The notes under the pieces are model-generated. The model ran no database searches. It saw nothing but the letters and a program-made list of their open reading frames with translations, and was not told the origin of the DNA. Positions 1 to 9,418 of a stretch of 64,000 nucleotides of DNA are shown here, one piece after another. This DNA comes from Nocardioides luteus (GTDB taxonomy: Bacteria > Actinomycetota > Actinomycetes > Propionibacteriales > Nocardioidaceae). The stretch is taken from assembly GCF_015752315.1 (NCBI RefSeq), contig NZ_JADOVJ010000001.1, forward strand, positions 2,720,501-2,784,500, written 5' to 3'. The position numbers were made by a program, and so were the translations under genes. Every line of letters starts with the position of its first letter. Position 1 is the stretch's first letter.

Positions 1-2287
<2,287 letters not shown>

Positions 2288-2322
2288 AGTGGCTCCTGAG
2301 GGCATCTAAGACAACTCGTAAG

Positions 2323-2448
2323 CCCTCCCCCTCTGTCACCGCGCCTTCGCCGCTTCAGAGTTGCCTGGTCCGCACAGTCGTGGGTGCCTGAGAGTTTCCG
2401 GGGAGGAATTGCCCCTTCGGCGCCCCAACGAGTTGGGGCTCTCCCGTG
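2323..2448 (-). promoter_or_regulatory. Glycine riboswitch, single aptamer
   Basis: Read on the minus strand, the leader of gcvP contains the conserved glycine-aptamer blocks in order: CGGGAGAGC (2447-2439), GCGCCGAAGGGGCAA (about 2424-2410), CTCTCAGGCA, GACTGTGCGGACC, ACTCTG, and a final GACAGAGGGGGAGGG ending near 2323. Only one aptamer is present; the closing GACAGAGG element resembles the remnant second P1 seen in singleton glycine riboswitches. In this family glycine binding normally switches on the cleavage system. The aptamer ends about 35 nt before the gcvP start, so control could be by translation or by transcription; I do not see an obvious U-tailed terminator. Confidence 0.93.
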
Positions 2449-2481
2449 CGGGATGGTCAGCACCACCAGCATAAAGGACAG

Positions 2482-2517
2482 GGCCCCGAGGTCCCGCCTC
2501 TGCGGGGCCTCGGGGCC
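2482..2517 (-). terminator. Hairpin terminator behind the MerR gene
   Basis: A compound hairpin: a 10-bp perfect stem (ggccccgagg at 2482-2491 with cctcggggcc at 2508-2517) encloses a second 5-bp stem (cccgc/gcggg) with a ctct loop. It lies between the stop of the MerR gene and the gcvP riboswitch, followed on the minus strand by a short T-rich stretch. It most likely ends MerR transcription so that gcvP depends on its own promoter. Confidence 0.75.
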
Positions 2518-2538
2518 TGGTGTCGACTGAGTCCTACG

Positions 2539-3150
2539 TCACCCGGCGTTGCGGGCGGCGCGGCGGGCGGCCAGCTCGTCGGACGCCGAGGCGACCTGCT
2601 CGCCATCGTCGGTCGTACGCTCGCTGGGAAGCTCGGAGAGGGTCCCCTCGATCTCTCGCCAGACACCGCCGATGGCGATGCCGAAGACGCCCTGACCGCC
2701 CTGGAGGAGGTCGATGACCTCGTCGTTGCTGGTGCACTCGTAGACCGAGGCGCCGTCGCTCATCAGGGTGACGCGGGTCAGGTCGTCGGTGCCACGCTCA
2801 CGCAGGTGGTGCACCGCAGCGCGGATCTGCTGCAGCGAGATGCCGGCGTCGAGGAGTCGCTTGATGACCTTGAGGATCAGGATGTCGCGGAAGGAGTAGA
2901 GCCGCTGGGTGCCGGAGCCGGTGGCGCCGCGCACGCTCGGCTCGACGAGGCCGGTGCGCGCCCAGTAGTCCAGCTGGCGGTAGCTGATCCCGGCGGCGTT
3001 GCAGGCGGTCGGCCCGCGGTAACCGGTGTCGCTCGGCAGTGGCGAGACATCGTCGGTGAAGAGAAGTCCCTGCTCGTCGGCCTGCTCCGCCGCGCGTTGC
3101 GCGTCGTCGGCGCCGGGCTTCTGCTCGTGGTCGAACACGATGTCCTCCAT
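2539..3150 (-). CDS. MerR-family regulator, ResR/McdR (Rv1830) type
   Basis: 203-residue DNA-binding regulator. A winged helix-turn-helix of MerR type occupies about residues 45-115 (SYRQLDYWARTGLVEPS, then RLYSFRDILILKVIKRLLD), followed by a C-terminal alpha/beta region without clustered cysteines, so it is not a metal- or redox-sensing MerR. Position next to gcvP and the length match Rv1830 of M. tuberculosis, a regulator linked to growth resumption and division; that functional transfer is inference. It stands alone with a promoter at 3240-3268 and a terminator at 2482-2517. A second MerR protein of the same locus is at 6237-6989. Confidence 0.88.
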   Translation of the reverse strand: MEDIVFDHEQKPGADDAQRAAEQADEQGLLFTDDVSPLPSDTGYRGPTACNAAGISYRQLDYWARTGLVEPSVRGATGSGTQRLYSFRDILILKVIKRLLDAGISLQQIRAAVHHLRERGTDDLTRVTLMSDGASVYECTSNDEVIDLLQGGQGVFGIAIGGVWREIEGTLSELPSERTTDDGEQVASASDELAARRAARNAG

Positions 3151-3167
3151 CGTCTACTCCGTTGTGC

Positions 3168-3224
3168 GTAACTCCACTCGGGGAATGAACGGCTGCGGCG
3201 GGGGGACCACACCGTTGGAGTTAC
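3168..3224. repeat. Widely spaced 9-bp inverted repeat in the MerR leader
   Basis: gtaactcca at 3168-3176 is the exact reverse complement of tggagttac at 3216-3224, with 39 nt between. Both arms lie downstream of the predicted transcription start of the MerR gene. They could be paired binding sites for an autoregulator or the base of an RNA stem; the sequence alone does not decide. Confidence 0.45.
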
Positions 3225-3239
3225 AACAGAGACAACTAC

Positions 3240-3268
3240 AAGGTAAGCGCCGCAAGGGCCCTGGTCAA
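3240..3268 (-). promoter_or_regulatory. Sigma-70-type promoter of the MerR gene
   Basis: On the minus strand TTGACC (3268-3263) is followed after exactly 17 nt by TACCTT (3245-3240), a good -35/-10 pair for the principal actinobacterial sigma factor. It predicts a leader of roughly 80 nt before the start codon at 3150. The leader holds the inverted repeat listed at 3168-3224. Confidence 0.65.
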
Positions 3269-3295
3269 AGAACCCCCTCCGGCGTGTCGTCCAGC

Positions 3296-4702
3296 CTAAC
3301 CCTCATGTAGAGAATGAGGCTTTCGACCGCTGCCCGTCGCGATCAGAGCGGTCAGCACCAGCACGACGGCTCCGACGAGGAGGCACGCCCGCATCCCGGG
3401 CAGGGTGAGGGCCCCGCTGGCACCGGCAGCCAGTCCCCCGAACACCGCGACCGAGATCGCGCCTCCGGTCTGCCGGAACGTGCTGAGCGCACCGGTCGCG
3501 ACCCCCACCCGCGCGGGCTCGACGGCGTCGATCAGCTCCGCGGTCACGACGGTGATGGCCAGGGCACCACCGGTGGCGAGCGGAACCAGCAGGACGAGGA
3601 CCAGCCAGACCGGAGTCGCCTCCGTCACCGGGAGCAGGACGAGCATCCCCGCTGCGAGGATCAGCTGGCCACCGACGATCAGCGGCCGCCGCCCGATGAC
3701 CGTCGCGAGACGCGGTGCCACCACGTTCGCGCAGGTGGTCAGCGCCGCCGGGACGACGAACATCAGCCCCGCCTCGGCACCGGTCCATCCCCGCACCTGC
3801 TGGTAGTAGAGGCCGAGCAGGAAGACCCCGCCGTAGAACCCGAAGTTCACGCCGAACCCGGAGACCAGCGTGACCGCCACCCTTCCGCGAGCGATCAGGC
3901 CGAGCGGCAGCACCGGTGCCGGCGAGCGGCGCTCGACCAGGACGAAGGCGAGGGCCGCCCCGACCGACGTCACCCCCGCGACCAGCGCTCCCGAGTGCCA
4001 GCCGGTGTGGCCGGCCTCGATCACGGCGTACGTCAGCGCGGACAGCGCCACCACGGCGAGCACCTGGCCCGGGAGGTCGAGCGGCGCCCGGCGACGCACC
4101 GGCCGGAACCGCAGGCCTGCCAGCAGGGCCACGATGAGGACCCCGATCGGGACGTTGACCAGGAAGACCCAGCGCCAGCCGGCGTACTCGCTCAGCAGTC
4201 CCCCGGCCACCGGGCCCACCGCCATGGCGGCCGACCCTCCGATGGTCCACACAGCGATCGCCTGCGCTCGGGCCCTCGCGTCGTCGTAGGCGACCCGGAC
4301 CAGCGCCAGCGACGCCGGCATCACCAGCGCGGCGGCAGCACCCTGGAGCACCCGCGCGGCGATGAGCACGGGCATCAGCGGGGCGGCCGCGCAGGCCAGG
4401 GACGCGGCCGTGAACAGCACCACCCCGAGCGTGTAGGCCCGCACCGGACCGAACCGGTCGGTCACCGCGCCCGCCGAGAGCATCAGCGCCGCGAACATCA
4501 AGGTGTACGCATCCACTACCCATTGCAGGCCGACCATCCCGCCACCGAGATCCCGGTGGAGATAGGGCAGCGCGATGTTCACCGCAGAGACGTCGACGGT
4601 GATCACGGTGAAGCCCAGGAGCGCCGCGAGCAGGGCCCGAACGCTCCCCGGCCGGGCGGCCGCCGCACCTCCGCTCGATGCCTCGGTCGCAAGCACGGTC
4701 AT
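3296..4702 (-). CDS. MFS drug exporter, DHA2 (EmrB/QacA) type
   Basis: 468-residue integral membrane antiporter that would expel toxic compounds in exchange for protons. About 14 hydrophobic segments are visible. The loop after TM2 has the MFS motif GAVTDRFGPVRAYTLG and TM1 carries DVSAVNIALPYL, the DHA2-type DxTVVNVALP motif. The ATG at 4702 is chosen because AGGAGG lies 6 nt upstream; an open frame continues upstream to 4834 but looks non-coding and crosses the regulator's promoter region. It is divergent from the XRE regulator at 4875, the usual arrangement of a repressor and its efflux pump. Substrate unknown. The pair is absent from the syntenic mycobacterial locus, so it is probably an insertion. 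Confidence 0.9.
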   Translation of the reverse strand: MTVLATEASSGGAAAARPGSVRALLAALLGFTVITVDVSAVNIALPYLHRDLGGGMVGLQWVVDAYTLMFAALMLSAGAVTDRFGPVRAYTLGVVLFTAASLACAAAPLMPVLIAARVLQGAAAALVMPASLALVRVAYDDARARAQAIAVWTIGGSAAMAVGPVAGGLLSEYAGWRWVFLVNVPIGVLIVALLAGLRFRPVRRRAPLDLPGQVLAVVALSALTYAVIEAGHTGWHSGALVAGVTSVGAALAFVLVERRSPAPVLPLGLIARGRVAVTLVSGFGVNFGFYGGVFLLGLYYQQVRGWTGAEAGLMFVVPAALTTCANVVAPRLATVIGRRPLIVGGQLILAAGMLVLLPVTEATPVWLVLVLLVPLATGGALAITVVTAELIDAVEPARVGVATGALSTFRQTGGAISVAVFGGLAAGASGALTLPGMRACLLVGAVVLVLTALIATGSGRKPHSLHEG

Positions 4703-4724
4703 CGGGTTCCTCCTCCGGTCGACG

Positions 4725-4754
4725 TGCGGGCGGCTCCGAGTGCGGCCGCCCGCA
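4725..4754. promoter_or_regulatory. Inverted repeat, possible operator between exporter and XRE gene
   Basis: A perfect 9-bp inverted repeat (tgcgggcgg 4725-4733, ccgcccgca 4746-4754) with a 12-nt spacer lies 23 nt before the exporter start. It could bind the divergently encoded XRE protein or form a hairpin in the exporter leader. High G+C makes chance repeats more likely, so support is moderate. Confidence 0.4.
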
Positions 4755-4874
4755 TCACCGAGGAGTCTGGTCGCGCGGCGGCGGGTGAGGCAGACCGCGC
4801 GGCGCCGGGGTGCTGCCAGGGGTGGGTATGACACGGCCCCTCACACGAACCGGTCCTGAGGCACACTGGTGAGG

Positions 4875-5711
4875 ATGAGCGACATGGCTGCGACGGAGCT
4901 GGGGCGCTACCTGCGCGCCCGCAGGGCACGGGTGACCCCGGAGGAAGCGGGTCTGCCCGCGGGCACGGGCGTGCGGCGTACGCCTGGGCTGCGACGCGAG
5001 GAGCTGGCTGCCCTCGCCGGCGTGTCCGTCGACTACTACACCCGGCTGGAACGAGGACGGGAGACCAACCCGTCGACCGCCGTGCTCGACTCGCTGGCAC
5101 GTACGCTCCGCCTGACCGGCGATGCCCACCAGCGGCTGCACGAGCTCGCCGAGGTCGCCTCGGGACGCTTCAGCGAGCCGCGCGCGACGACCGACACGAC
5201 CGTACGTCCCTCGGTCCTCGTCATGCTCGAGACGCTGCGGCCGCTGCCGGCCTTCGTGTTCAGCCGCCACAACGACATCCTGGCGGCCAACCGTCCGGCC
5301 CGGCGGCTCTACCCGGGCCTGTGGGACGGTCCCCGCGAGCACCGGAACCTGACCCGCTACCTCTTCCTCGACCCGGTCGGGCGACACCTGCTCGACCCGT
5401 GGTACGCGACCGTGTCGAGCTCGGTCGCCAACCTACGTGCCGTCGGCGGCACCGACGTCGACTCGCCCCGCCTGGCCGCGCTCGTCGGCGAGCTGCTCCT
5501 CAAGTCACCCGAGTTCGCCGAGATCTGGGAGCGCTACGACGTGTGCGAGCGCAGCGGTGGCACCAAGACGTTCGAGCACCCGCGGGTCGGCCGGATGACA
5601 CTGACCTACGAGGTCATGCGGTTGGCCCGCACCGGCGGCCAGCGGATGATCGTCTACCAGGCGGAGTCCGACACGGTCGACGAGAAGGCGATGCTCGCGC
5701 TGGACGAATGA
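4875..5711 (+). CDS. XRE-family regulator with MmyB-like ligand domain
   Basis: About 278-residue regulator. Residues 10-90 form a Cro/C1 helix-turn-helix (ELAALAGVSVDYYTRLERG). The C-terminal two thirds match the MmyB-like, PAS-related ligand-binding domain of actinobacterial XRE proteins (LPAFVFSRHNDILAANRPA, then LFLDP, and TLTYEVMRL near the end). It is transcribed away from the DHA2 exporter and is the probable local repressor, released by an unknown ligand. Start choice is uncertain: GTG 4869, ATG 4875 and ATG 4884 are all in frame, and GAGG at 4871-4874 would best serve ATG 4884. Confidence 0.88.
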   Translation: MSDMAATELGRYLRARRARVTPEEAGLPAGTGVRRTPGLRREELAALAGVSVDYYTRLERGRETNPSTAVLDSLARTLRLTGDAHQRLHELAEVASGRFSEPRATTDTTVRPSVLVMLETLRPLPAFVFSRHNDILAANRPARRLYPGLWDGPREHRNLTRYLFLDPVGRHLLDPWYATVSSSVANLRAVGGTDVDSPRLAALVGELLLKSPEFAEIWERYDVCERSGGTKTFEHPRVGRMTLTYEVMRLARTGGQRMIVYQAESDTVDEKAMLALDE

Positions 5712-5726
5712 TCCAGCCGCGACCTC

Positions 5727-6203
5727 TCAGTGGGACTCGAAGTCCTCGGGAGTGATCTCGTCGAGGAACTCGCGGAACTTCTCGATCTCGTCCTCCTGCT
5801 CGGCCGGGACGGCGAGCCCGGCCTCGTCGAGGACCTCGTCGGCGACCACGATCTTGGTCCCCGTACGCAGCGCCAGCGCGATCGAGTCCGAGGGCCGCGC
5901 GCTCACCTCGACGCCCGAGGCGAAGACCAGGTTGGCGTAGAAGACGCGGTCGGTGACCGAGGTGATCTGCACCTCGGTCAGCTCGTTGCCGGTCGCCTCC
6001 ACGACGTCCTTGAGCAGGTCGTGGGTCAGCGGCCGCGGCGGCACCACGCCCTGCTGGGCGAAGGCGATCGCGGTCGCCTCCACCGCGCCGATCCAGATGG
6101 GCAGGTATCGCTCACCGGCCACCTCGCGCAGCAGCACGATCGGCTGGTTGGAGGGCATCTCGACTCGGACTCCGAGCACATCGACCTCGCGCATGTCATC
6201 CAC
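5727..6203 (-). CDS. Bifunctional nuclease family protein (DUF151, Rv1829-like)
   Basis: 158-residue protein of the DUF151/BFN fold. Conserved blocks are visible: LPIWIGAVEATAIAFAQQG, RPLTHDLL and the RPSDSIALALRTGTKI motif, followed by an acidic C-terminal tail. Family members in plants and Thermotoga have been described as nucleases or phosphohydrolase-like proteins, but the role in actinobacteria is not settled. It lies 33 nt behind the ftsR-type gene and probably belongs to the garA-ftsR operon. ATG 6194 (MREVDVLG) is an alternative start. Confidence 0.9.
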   Translation of the reverse strand: MDDMREVDVLGVRVEMPSNQPIVLLREVAGERYLPIWIGAVEATAIAFAQQGVVPPRPLTHDLLKDVVEATGNELTEVQITSVTDRVFYANLVFASGVEVSARPSDSIALALRTGTKIVVADEVLDEAGLAVPAEQEDEIEKFREFLDEITPEDFESH

Positions 6204-6236
6204 CCTACCCGTCTCCGGGTCGCGACAGCAGCCCGG

Positions 6237-6989
6237 TCAGCGGGCGCGCAGCCCGGACTTCACCAAGGTGGCGTGCAGACGGACCGCCAGGGCGGCGATC
6301 TCGCTGCCGATCTCCTCGGCCCGGCCCTGCGCCCCGGCGTTGCCCGGGCGCCGCAGCGGCGCCACGATCTGCTCGATGAGACCCACCTCGCGGTCGGCGG
6401 CGGCCTTCATGCCGCGCAGGTGACGGGGCTCGATGCCGAACTCGGCCAGCTCCTTGGCGGTGCGCGCGATCGCCAGGGCGTCGGTGTCGTAGTGGCCGCT
6501 GCGCAGCGGCACCACCAGCGCCATCTTCTCCAGCTCGGTCAGCAGCGAGTCGTCGACCTCGGCGATCTTGAGGAGCTCGCGTCGCGAGATCCGCATGTGG
6601 TCCGTGCGCCGGAACGACTCCGCCCCCGGCGCGCCGTCGGGCGTGAGGGCGACCGTCGGGACGGTGGGCACGGTCGGCTCGATCGCCGGCGGCTCGAGGC
6701 CGCGATCGATCGCGTCGAGGTGCTCGCCGATGACCTTGAGCGGCAGGTAGTGGTCACGCTGCATCCGCAGGACGTAGCGCAGCCGCTCCACGTCGCGGCG
6801 GGAGAACTTGCGGTAGCCCGCGGGAGTGCGCTCCGGCTTGATCAGTCCCTTGTCCTCGAGAAACCGGATCTTCGGGATCGTGACCGTGGGAAAGTCAGGA
6901 CGCAGCTGGTCCAGGACCTGCCCGATGTTGAGCCGCTCCCCCGAGTCGCTAGCCGGCCGTTGAGGGTCAGGCATCGCGGCGGCGGCCAT
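6237..6989 (-). CDS. ftsR: MerR-family cell-division regulator, FtsR (Rv1828) type
   Basis: 250-residue MerR protein. A winged helix-turn-helix at about residues 20-95 (IPKIRFLEDKGLIKPERTP, then FSRRDVERLRYVLRMQRD) is followed by a proline-rich linker and a second helical domain. Size, domain order and position between the FHA gene and the DUF151 gene match Rv1828 and the Corynebacterium regulator FtsR, which activates ftsZ. The ftsR name rests on synteny and motif reading. It starts 3 nt after the FHA gene, so the two are co-transcribed. The MerR-type dyad at 7512-7532 upstream of the operon is a natural autoregulatory site. Confidence 0.88.
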   Translation of the reverse strand: MAAAAMPDPQRPASDSGERLNIGQVLDQLRPDFPTVTIPKIRFLEDKGLIKPERTPAGYRKFSRRDVERLRYVLRMQRDHYLPLKVIGEHLDAIDRGLEPPAIEPTVPTVPTVALTPDGAPGAESFRRTDHMRISRRELLKIAEVDDSLLTELEKMALVVPLRSGHYDTDALAIARTAKELAEFGIEPRHLRGMKAAADREVGLIEQIVAPLRRPGNAGAQGRAEEIGSEIAALAVRLHATLVKSGLRAR

Positions 6990-6992
6990 CGG

Positions 6993-7475
6993 CTACGCCC
7001 CTTCGTGCCCGGCGTAGAAGACGAGCCGGAACTTCCCGACCTGCACCTCGTCGCCGTCCTTGAGGACGACGTTCTCGATGCGGTCGCGGTTGACGTAGGT
7101 GCCGTTGAGGCTGCCGACGTCGGAGACCTCGAAGGTGTCGCCGGTGCGCTTGAACTCGGCGTGGCGACGCGAGACGGTGACGTCGTCGAGGAAGATGTCG
7201 CTGTCCGGGTGGCGACCCGCGACCACGGTGTCCTGGTCGAGCAGGAAGCGGCTTCCGGCGCCGGGACCACGCTGAACGACGAGCATGCCGTTGCCGCGCG
7301 GAAGGGCCTCGACGGTGGCCGCCTCGATCGGGCTGAGCACCCGGTCGGAGGTGTCGGCGTCAGCCCCGAGCTGAATCGTCGAGGTCTGGTCGGTCCCGGT
7401 CAGGCTTACGCCACACTGCGAGCAGAACCGCGCTTCGTCGGGGTTCTGGCTGCCGCAAGCGGGGCACACGGACAT
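6993..7475 (-). CDS. garA: FHA-domain protein, GarA/OdhI-like, with N-terminal zinc ribbon
   Basis: 160-residue cytoplasmic signalling adaptor. Residues 60-155 are a canonical FHA domain (AGRHPDSDIFLDDVTVSRRH and GSLNGTYVNRD), strongly like GarA, which binds phosphothreonine and controls 2-oxoglutarate dehydrogenase and glutamate metabolism. Unlike mycobacterial GarA, the N-terminus is a zinc ribbon with four cysteines (C4, C7, C18, C21). The region that should hold the kinase-targeted ETTSVF motif instead reads TSTIQL (about 31-36), which still offers threonines. It is the first gene of the operon with ftsR and the DUF151 gene. Regulation by Ser/Thr kinases is inferred from family knowledge. 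Confidence 0.9.
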   Translation of the reverse strand: MSVCPACGSQNPDEARFCSQCGVSLTGTDQTSTIQLGADADTSDRVLSPIEAATVEALPRGNGMLVVQRGPGAGSRFLLDQDTVVAGRHPDSDIFLDDVTVSRRHAEFKRTGDTFEVSDVGSLNGTYVNRDRIENVVLKDGDEVQVGKFRLVFYAGHEGA

Positions 7476-7511
7476 TTTGTAGCTCCAGGTTCATCGAGGG
7501 CCGGGCACACA

Positions 7512-7532
7512 CCCTCAAGTTCACGTTGAGGG
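7512..7532 (-). promoter_or_regulatory. MerR-type dyad upstream of the garA-ftsR operon
   Basis: ccctcaa (7512-7518) and ttgaggg (7526-7532) form a perfect 7-bp dyad with a 7-nt centre, 37 nt before the garA start. The core resembles the CCTCAAG...CTTGAGG form of SoxR and other MerR-family sites, and the operon encodes a MerR protein, so FtsR autoregulation is a reasonable inference. Confidence 0.55.
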
Positions 7533-7575
7533 ATGTATCCGCAACCTATCAGGTCGGCCCAGGTGTTCGGTTGGG

Positions 7576-7596
7576 CTGCGCCAATTCTTAGCGCAG
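7576..7596 (-). terminator. Weak hairpin after gcvH
   Basis: ctgcgc (7576-7581) pairs with gcgcag (7591-7596) immediately behind the gcvH stop codon at 7601-7603. There is no T-run. It may be a weak terminator or RNA-end stabiliser separating gcvH from the garA promoter region. Confidence 0.35.
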
Positions 7597-7600
7597 GGGC

Positions 7601-7993
7601 CTAGGCGTCGAGCGATGCCTCGTACGCCGCGGCGTCGAGGAGGCTCTCCAGCTCGGCAGGATCGGCCGGGGCGACCTCGAAGAGCCAGCCACCGCCGTAG
7701 GGGTCGTCGTTGACCAGCTCGGGCGTCGCGTCGAGCGAGCCGTTGACCGCGACGACCTCGCCCGAGATGGGCGCGTAGATGTCGCTGACCGACTTGGTCG
7801 ACTCCAGCTCACCGCAGCTCTCGCCGGCCTTGATCGTGTCGCCGAGCGCGGGCATCGAGACGTAGACGATGTCGCCGAGGGCGTCCTGGGCGTAGTTGGT
7901 GATCCCGATCCGTACGGAGCCCTCGGTCTCGCCAGGGTTGCGCAGCCACTCGTGCTCGCTGGTGTACTTCAGGTCCTCGGGGTACACGGGCAT
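7601..7993 (-). CDS. gcvH: Glycine cleavage system H protein
   Basis: 130-residue lipoyl carrier that shuttles the aminomethyl group of glycine between the P, T and L proteins. The N-terminal KYTSEHEWLR motif and the lipoylation-site segment GELESTKSVSDIYAPI, with its lysine, are intact and the length is typical. It is on the same strand as gcvP but about 5.3 kb away; gcvT is not in the window. Neighbouring regulatory and membrane genes reproduce the mycobacterial Rv1826 context. Confidence 0.97.
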   Translation of the reverse strand: MPVYPEDLKYTSEHEWLRNPGETEGSVRIGITNYAQDALGDIVYVSMPALGDTIKAGESCGELESTKSVSDIYAPISGEVVAVNGSLDATPELVNDDPYGGGWLFEVAPADPAELESLLDAAAYEASLDA

Positions 7994-8080
7994 CTCCTCA
8001 TCAGGCGTACTGGTCTGGCCACGGAAGATCGTCCCGCAAGCCGGTTGACGAAACCCTACTGCGCTCCACCGACGAAACGG

Positions 8081-9418
8081 TCAGCGGGACACGGTGTGAA
8101 TCGACTCGATGTCGATCTTCTCCTCCGACTCGACCTTTACCTCCGCGCCCTGCTCCTCGAGCTGGTCCTGCGGGCCCTGGTAGAAGTCGATCGCACCCGC
8201 CAGCGTGTCGGGCGGACCGATCACTTGGAGGCGGTACGGAGGGCTGATCAGCTCGCCGCCGACGTTGAGGCCGGGAGCGGGCTGGCTGACCTCGATCGAG
8301 GTGGACGCGACCAGGCGTACGGCCTCGCCGTCGCCCCCTTCGATCTCCATCGCCTCGGCACCGCTCGTACGCAGCTCCTCGATCAGGTCGAGGAGGGCGG
8401 TCAGCCGGAGCGGGTCGGCGCCGGGGTCGATCTCGATCGTGATGCCCGGCCCGCTGACCGGCACCGTCCCGGCGATCACCCGGAGGGTGTCCACCTGCTC
8501 CTCGGCGCGCTGCAGCGCGGTCTGCTGCTGGAGGGTCTGGTCCTCGAGCTCGTCGCGGGTCGCCTCGAGCTCCTCGATCTGCTCCTGCGCCTTCTGCGTC
8601 GTGCCGGCCAGACCGGAGAGGATGTCGATCAGCTCCTGCTCGCGCAGGCCGGCGTAGGTCGAGTCCTCGGTGTTCGTCTGGACCTGCACCACGGCGGCAT
8701 AGCCGAGTACGCAGAGCAGGACCGCCACGGCCACCTGGCCACGCCGGAAGTGGGTCAGCGCGTCGAAGAGGCGGGCTCGGCCGACCAGCGGCGCCGGCTC
8801 CTCCTCAGGCTCCTTCTCCGGCTCGTCGGACTCATCGGGCTCATCGGCCTTCTGGGTCGTCGGCAGCTCCTCGGCCTCGGCGACCTTGGTGTTCTCCTCG
8901 GCGTGCTCGTCGCCGGTCGCGTCCTCGACCTCGTCGGGCTCCGCGGCGTCGGCCTCGTCCACCTCGTCGGCATCCTCGACGTCCTCGGCCGCCGGATCCT
9001 CCGCCGTCGTCGACGCGGCAGGCTCGTCAGGCTCGACGAAGTCGACGGGCTCGACAGGCTCGACGTCGTCCGACTCCTCGGGCTCCTTCTCGGAACCCTC
9101 CTCGGCGACCGGCTGATCAGGCTGGTCGGCGGCCTCGTCGGCCCCGGCCTCCTGACCCTCCTCGGCCTTCTCCTCGGCCACCTCCGTCTCCGACGGCTCC
9201 TCGGCGTCCGGGGCGTCGGCGGCGTCGGTCGTCTCGGCAGACTCCGTGGGCTCCTGCTCAGCAGGCTGCGTACCTTCGTCCGAGGCTTCGGGCGTGGTGA
9301 CGTCCTCGGCGACGGCCTCCTCCGCCGGGGTGGCGGGCTTCTTCGCCGGTGCCTTCTTCGCGGGGGTCCGCTTGGCCGCGGTGCGCTTCACCGGTGGCCT
9401 CCTCTTCCGGTCAGGCAT
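8081..9418 (-). CDS. DUF881 membrane protein with long acidic N-terminal region
   Basis: 445 residues. The first 30 residues are Lys/Arg/Ala rich, residues about 35-210 are a low-complexity Glu/Asp/Ala/Pro stretch, a single transmembrane helix lies near 228-246, a coiled coil spans about 255-300, and the DUF881 domain fills the rest (GPGITIEIDPGADPLRL, LNVGGELISPPY). It resembles Rv1825 but the acidic region is unusually long. It overlaps the upstream sbp gene by 8 nt, so the two are translationally coupled. The function of the family is not established; a role at the cell envelope or division site is inference from the topology and neighbours. Confidence 0.88.
   Translation of the reverse strand: MPDRKRRPPVKRTAAKRTPAKKAPAKKPATPAEEAVAEDVTTPEASDEGTQPAEQEPTESAETTDAADAPDAEEPSETEVAEEKAEEGQEAGADEAADQPDQPVAEEGSEKEPEESDDVEPVEPVDFVEPDEPAASTTAEDPAAEDVEDADEVDEADAAEPDEVEDATGDEHAEENTKVAEAEELPTTQKADEPDESDEPEKEPEEEPAPLVGRARLFDALTHFRRGQVAVAVLLCVLGYAAVVQVQTNTEDSTYAGLREQELIDILSGLAGTTQKAQEQIEELEATRDELEDQTLQQQTALQRAEEQVDTLRVIAGTVPVSGPGITIEIDPGADPLRLTALLDLIEELRTSGAEAMEIEGGDGEAVRLVASTSIEVSQPAPGLNVGGELISPPYRLQVIGPPDTLAGAIDFYQGPQDQLEEQGAEVKVESEEKIDIESIHTVSR

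Noticed and set aside
4703..4834. Upstream extension of the MFS exporter to a start at 4834
   Set aside because: The added 44 residues are Arg-rich without coding character and cover the divergent control region, whereas ATG 4702 has a strong Shine-Dalgarno.
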